Of a DNA stretch of 64,000 nt, positions 60,445 to 64,000 are shown piece by piece; the stretch's first letter is position 1; the number at the start of each line of letters is the position of its first letter. Origin of the DNA: Streptomyces sp. NBC_00440 (GTDB lineage: Bacteria; Actinomycetota; Actinomycetes; Streptomycetales; Streptomycetaceae); contig NZ_CP107921.1 of the NCBI RefSeq assembly GCF_036014215.1, positions 4,657,501 through 4,721,500 of the forward strand, given 5' to 3'. The position numbers were made by a program, and so were the translations under genes. The notes below the pieces were generated by a model, which was not told the DNA's origin, did no database searches, and saw nothing but the letters and a program-made list of their open reading frames with translations.

Positions 60445-61680
60445 ATGAGCAACATGAGCAGGAGGGGCCTGCTGGGGCTGGGAGCCGGGGCTGCGGCCGC
60501 GGCCGGCCTGGCGGGCTGCGGTGCCGGCGGAAAGTCCACAGTCGGAAGTGCGCAAAAGGGAAGCCAGGGTGCGGGATCGGGCCCGCAGAAGAGTCCGGTC
60601 CGGCTGATCGGGGACGGGTCGACCGCCGACACCGGCCTCCAGCCGAATCAGCCGGACAAGCCGGTCCCGCTGGAGCCGGGGCAGACCCCGCCGCAGTTCG
60701 TGATTTTCTCCTGGGACGGCGCGGGAGAGGTCGGCAACGGCCTTTTCCCGCGATTCCTGAAACTCGCGAAAGAACACCAGGCCGGGATGACGTTCTTCCT
60801 CTCCGGGCTGTACCTGCTCCCCGAGTCGAAGAAATCGCTCTACCACCCGCCGAACAACCCGGTCGGCGCCTCCGCCATCGGTTATCTCAACGATGACCAC
60901 ATCAAGGCGACCATGAAGTACACGCGGCAGGCCTGGCTCGACGGCCACGAGATCGGGACGCACTTCAACGGGCATTTCTGCGGCACCACTTCGGGTTCGG
61001 TCGGGAACTGGACGCCCGAGCAGTGGCAGAGCGAGATCGACCAGGCCGTCTCGTTCGTCACCGAATGGCGTACGAACACCGGCTGGCACGACGAGCCCCC
61101 GCTGCCTTTCGACTACCGGAAGGAACTCGTCGGCAGCCGCACTCCGTGCCTGCTCGGTCAGGACAATCTGCTGCCCACGGCGAAGAAGCTCGGCTGGCGC
61201 TACGACGCCAGTTCGCCCGGCGGAATGCAGACATGGCCGGTCAAGCGCGGCGGACTCTGGGACCTCCCGCTCCAGCAGATCCCGTTCCCCGGGCACACCT
61301 TCGAGGTGCTCTCGATGGACTACAACATGCTGGCCAACCAGTCCAAGAATTCGACAAAGGGCATGACGTCGCAGTATCCGTACTGGCGCAAGCAGGCCGC
61401 CGACTCCTATTTCGCCGGATTCAAGCGGGCGTACGAATCGAACCGCGCGCCCATGTACATCGGCAACCACTTCGAGGAGTGGAACGGCGGCCTCTACATG
61501 GACGCCGTCGAGGAAGCAATGAAGAAGATCGCGGGCCGTCCCGACGTACGGCTCGTCTCCTTCCGGCAGTTCTGTGACTGGCTCGATGTACAGGACCCCG
61601 CTGTGCTCGACAAGCTGCGTACCCTCGAAGTCGGACAGCGGCCCGAGGGCGGTTGGAACAGTTTCCTTAAGGCTGCTTGA
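60445..61680 (+). CDS. Polysaccharide deacetylase-like lipoprotein
   Basis: The product is 411 residues from the ATG at 60445; ATGs at 60433 and 60454 are alternatives. SRRGLLGLGAGAAAAAGLAGC is a lipobox with an Arg pair near the start (possible Tat export), Cys near 25. From about 90 the domain shows FSWDGAG, GMTFFLSGLYLL and HEIGTHFNGHFCG (metal His) and ends with VRLVSFRQFCDWL. The first motif (SWDG for TFDD) is altered. Role outside the cell is unknown. Confidence 0.85.
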   Translation: MSNMSRRGLLGLGAGAAAAAGLAGCGAGGKSTVGSAQKGSQGAGSGPQKSPVRLIGDGSTADTGLQPNQPDKPVPLEPGQTPPQFVIFSWDGAGEVGNGLFPRFLKLAKEHQAGMTFFLSGLYLLPESKKSLYHPPNNPVGASAIGYLNDDHIKATMKYTRQAWLDGHEIGTHFNGHFCGTTSGSVGNWTPEQWQSEIDQAVSFVTEWRTNTGWHDEPPLPFDYRKELVGSRTPCLLGQDNLLPTAKKLGWRYDASSPGGMQTWPVKRGGLWDLPLQQIPFPGHTFEVLSMDYNMLANQSKNSTKGMTSQYPYWRKQAADSYFAGFKRAYESNRAPMYIGNHFEEWNGGLYMDAVEEAMKKIAGRPDVRLVSFRQFCDWLDVQDPAVLDKLRTLEVGQRPEGGWNSFLKAA

Positions 61681-61747
61681 CATCGGGCTTTCCGGGCAGT
61701 GAGGGGGGTGCCCGAGATCCGGGAAACGGCCATGCGAAACTTTTCAC

Positions 61748-62368
61748 ATGGCTCTTACGCGCCCTCTCCGCCGCCGCACCGACGTCCGCCGCGCCGCCCA
61801 GCTGGGCGCAGTGGTCGCGGTCTCCGCGCTCGCTCTGTCGGCGTGCGGATCCGGCGCCAAGGTGAGCAGTTCCCAGGGCTCCCGCTACGTCACCAGCAGC
61901 AGTGGCATTGTCACCGCGGCGAAAAGCGGGCGCCAGACCGCGCCCGAACTGTCCGGCAAGACCGTCGACGGCAAGACACTCGATGTGGCCGGCGCCTACA
62001 AGGGCAAGATCGTGGTGTTCAACGTCTGGGGCTCCTGGTGCCCGCCGTGCCGCGCCGAGGCCGGGAACCTGGCGAAGGTCTCCAGGGACCTCAAGTCCAA
62101 GGGCGTCGAGTTCGTCGGGATCAACACCCGTGACACCTCCACCGGTCCGGCCCAGGCGTTCGAGAAGAACTACGACGTCCCGTACCCGAGCCTCTACGAC
62201 CCGAGCGGCAAGCTGCTGCTCCGCTTCCCGGCCGGCAGCCTGAACCCGCAGTCCATTCCCTCCACGGTCGTCGTCGACCGCAACGGGAAGATCGCGGCCC
62301 GGAAGGCGGGCGGGGTCGAGGAGGACACGCTGCGCAAGATGATCGACCCGCTGCTCACGGAGAAGTGA
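61748..62368 (+). CDS. Thiol:disulfide oxidoreductase, TlpA/ResA type lipoprotein
   Basis: The product is 206 residues with lipobox VSALALSACGSG (Cys near 33). The thioredoxin domain begins near 65 with active site WGSWCPPCRAEAGN near 95-105 and the cis-Pro segment near 175 (SIPSTVVVD). It keeps apocytochrome c cysteines reduced outside the membrane. It lies 4 bp before ccdA, consistent with a system II operon. Confidence 0.93.
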   Translation: MALTRPLRRRTDVRRAAQLGAVVAVSALALSACGSGAKVSSSQGSRYVTSSSGIVTAAKSGRQTAPELSGKTVDGKTLDVAGAYKGKIVVFNVWGSWCPPCRAEAGNLAKVSRDLKSKGVEFVGINTRDTSTGPAQAFEKNYDVPYPSLYDPSGKLLLRFPAGSLNPQSIPSTVVVDRNGKIAARKAGGVEEDTLRKMIDPLLTEK

Positions 62369-62372
62369 TCCG

Positions 62373-63146
62373 GTGAGCGCGCTCGTCACCGTCGCCGCCG
62401 AATCCGGGATCAGCGGGACCGTCACCAACGGCGCCCTCCTGGTCGCCCTGCCCATCGCCGTACTGGGCGGGCTGATCTCCTTCTTCTCACCGTGCGTCCT
62501 GCCGCTGGTCCCCGGATATCTGAGTTACGTCACCGGGGTCAGCGGATCCGATCTCGCGCAGGCCAGACGCGGCCGGATGGCTGCGGGCGCCGCGCTGTTC
62601 GTCGTCGGCTTCACCGCCGTCTTCGTCTCGGGCGGTGCGCTCTTCGGTTACTTCGGGCACCGGCTCCAGGAGCACCAGAGCCTCATCAGCAGGATCCTCG
62701 GTGTGCTGATGATCCTGCTCGGGATCTTCTTCATGGGCATGATGCCCTGGCTCACCCAGCGCGAATTCCGCTTCCACAAGCGGCCGGTGACCGGCCTGGT
62801 CGGGGCCCCGCTGCTGGGGGCGCTGTTCGGTATCGGCTGGACACCGTGCCTGGGACCGACACTCGCGTCGGTGCAGGGCCTCGCCTTCGAGCAGGCGACC
62901 GCCGGCCGCGGCGCCATACTGACCGTGGCCTACTGCCTCGGTCTCGGAGTGCCGTTCGTGCTCGCGGCAGTGGCCTTCCGCAAGGCGCTCGGCGCCTTCG
63001 GCTGGGTCAAGAAGCACTACGCCTGGGTCATGCGCATCGGCGGGATCATGATGATCGTGACCGGACTGCTGCTCGTCACCGGCGCCTGGGACCGCATCAT
63101 CCAGGAGATGCAGGTCTGGTCATCCGGCTACACGGTGGGGATCTGA
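62373..63146 (+). CDS. ccdA: Cytochrome c biogenesis protein CcdA
   Basis: The product is 257 residues with six helices. FFSPCVLPLVPGYLSYVTGVSG near residue 30 and GIGWTPCLGPTLASVQ near 150 each contain one catalytic Cys with nearby Pro. It passes electrons from cytoplasmic thioredoxin to the TlpA-like protein. GTG start 4 nt after that gene, resB 7 nt after its stop. Confidence 0.94.
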   Translation: MSALVTVAAESGISGTVTNGALLVALPIAVLGGLISFFSPCVLPLVPGYLSYVTGVSGSDLAQARRGRMAAGAALFVVGFTAVFVSGGALFGYFGHRLQEHQSLISRILGVLMILLGIFFMGMMPWLTQREFRFHKRPVTGLVGAPLLGALFGIGWTPCLGPTLASVQGLAFEQATAGRGAILTVAYCLGLGVPFVLAAVAFRKALGAFGWVKKHYAWVMRIGGIMMIVTGLLLVTGAWDRIIQEMQVWSSGYTVGI

Positions 63147-63153
63147 GTTCCAC

Positions 63154-64000
63154 ATGAGCAAGACGACTGAAACGACGGACGCCACGAACCCGGAGGCCGA
63201 GAACCCGGAAGGCGCCCCTCCGGAAGAGGCCGCGGACACCGCCGGGAGCGACACCGCGGAGAGCGAGAACGACCTCGGCGCAGCCGGGTCGCAGCTCTCC
63301 ACCGCGCCCAGGGAGGAACCGGTCTCCAGCCTCCCCGCCATGGGTGTCATCGGCTGGATCCGCTGGTTCTGGCGGCAGCTGACCTCGATGCGGGTCGCGC
63401 TGCTCCTGCTGCTTCTGCTGTCGCTGGGTGCGATCCCCGGCTCACTGATCCCGCAGACGAGCATCGACGCCCTGAAGGTCACCGACTTCAAGGCCAAGCA
63501 CGATGTGCTCGCGCCGATCTACGACAAGCTGGGACTCTTCCACGTCTACAGCTCGGTCTGGTTCTCGGCGATCTACATCCTGCTGTTCATCTCCCTCATC
63601 GGCTGCATCGTGCCCCGCACCTGGCAGTTCGTCGGACAGCTGCGCGGCCGCCCGCCGGCCGCGCCCAAGCGGCTGACCCGGCTGCCCGCGTACACGACCT
63701 GGCGTACGGAGTCCGAGCCCGAGGCCGTCCGCGACGCCGCGCTCGCGATGATGAAGAAGCGCCGGTTCCGCGCGCACATCACCGGTGATGCCGTCGCGTC
63801 CGAGAAGGGCTTCCTGCGCGAGACCGGGAACCTGCTCTTCCATATCGCGCTGATCGTGCTCCTGGTCTCCTTCGCCAGCGGCCAGCTGTGGAAGTCCCAG
63901 GGCGGCAAGCTCGTCGTCGACGGCGACGGCTTCTCCAACACCCTCACCCAGTACGACGACTTCACGGCCGGCACGCTCTTCGACCCCGACAATCTGAAGC
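63154..64000 (+). CDS. resB: Cytochrome c biogenesis protein ResB, incomplete at the window end
   Basis: The first 282 residues are present. After a disordered acidic N-terminus of about 60 residues (with ETTDATNPEAENPEG) comes WIRWFWRQLTSMRVALLLLLLLSLGAIPGSLIPQ, then a helix (VYSSVWFSAIYILLFISLIGCIVPRTW) and a third (NLLFHIALIVLLVSFASG). ResB with CcsA forms the heme ligation complex. The reading frame runs off the window with no stop; ccsA is expected next. Confidence 0.92.
   Translation, partial: MSKTTETTDATNPEAENPEGAPPEEAADTAGSDTAESENDLGAAGSQLSTAPREEPVSSLPAMGVIGWIRWFWRQLTSMRVALLLLLLLSLGAIPGSLIPQTSIDALKVTDFKAKHDVLAPIYDKLGLFHVYSSVWFSAIYILLFISLIGCIVPRTWQFVGQLRGRPPAAPKRLTRLPAYTTWRTESEPEAVRDAALAMMKKRRFRAHITGDAVASEKGFLRETGNLLFHIALIVLLVSFASGQLWKSQGGKLVVDGDGFSNTLTQYDDFTAGTLFDPDNLK

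Overview
This window looks like a chromosome segment of a Streptomyces species or close relative. It is very GC-rich, uses many GTG and TTG starts, has long runs of overlapping start and stop codons, and carries the sporulation sigma factor BldN with its anti-sigma factor RsbN, the redox sensor Rex fused in an operon to heme genes, and many small secreted or lipid-anchored DUF4232/DUF3558 proteins. No phage, insertion sequence, CRISPR array or intact tRNA gene was seen.

Layout. 1-1.5 kb: the 3' end of a ribosomal RNA operon (23S, 5S, terminator). 1.5-6.1 kb: HAD phosphatase, MFS transporter, AcuC-type deacetylase, putative phosphatase, a small HTH protein (BdtA-like) and a 32-residue basic ribosomal protein. 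6.2-12.7 kb: epimerase and acyltransferase pair, then on the minus strand rsbN, bldN and a HAD-IB phosphatase, then a glutaredoxin-like protein. 13.0-19.0 kb: rex-hemA-hemC-hemD, each overlapping the next by 4 nt, followed by hemB. A near-consensus Rex operator lies before rex.

19-26 kb: two divergent MarR-regulator/enzyme pairs with visible operator-like inverted repeats, a polysaccharide deacetylase lipoprotein, a maltokinase-cap-like protein, a PAS-PP2C phosphatase and a DUF4232 lipoprotein. 26.3-34.5 kb: a five-gene dipeptide/oligopeptide-type ABC importer, a cytosine-deaminase-like amidohydrolase and a GntR/FCD regulator. Sites built on GGTATACC occur before the importer and before the regulator, suggesting one regulon. 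34.5-46.8 kb: 2'-5' RNA ligase-like protein, two DUF4232 proteins, a membrane-anchored XRE-type protein, argS and lysS back to back, a DUF2637 protein, two DUF3558-like lipoproteins and rtcB.

46.8-58 kb: an SDR enzyme, YnfA, MarR, Mut7-C protein, NmrA-like protein, a small secreted protein, a cytochrome-b/molybdopterin oxidoreductase fusion with a small membrane partner, a SulP transporter, a ClC channel with two matching palindromes upstream, and another MarR. 58-64 kb: hemL, a histidine phosphatase, a deacetylase-like lipoprotein and the start of a system II cytochrome c maturation operon (TlpA-like, CcdA, ResB, cut by the window end).

The strongest themes are redox and heme supply (rex-hemACD, hemB, hemL, ccdA/resB, the molybdoenzyme) and local transcription control by palindromes next to MarR and GntR genes. 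I found no clearly new defence or mobile system. The best candidates for something undescribed are the predicted GntR regulon, the cytochrome b-molybdoenzyme fusion, and the membrane-anchored XRE protein beside two DUF4232 genes.
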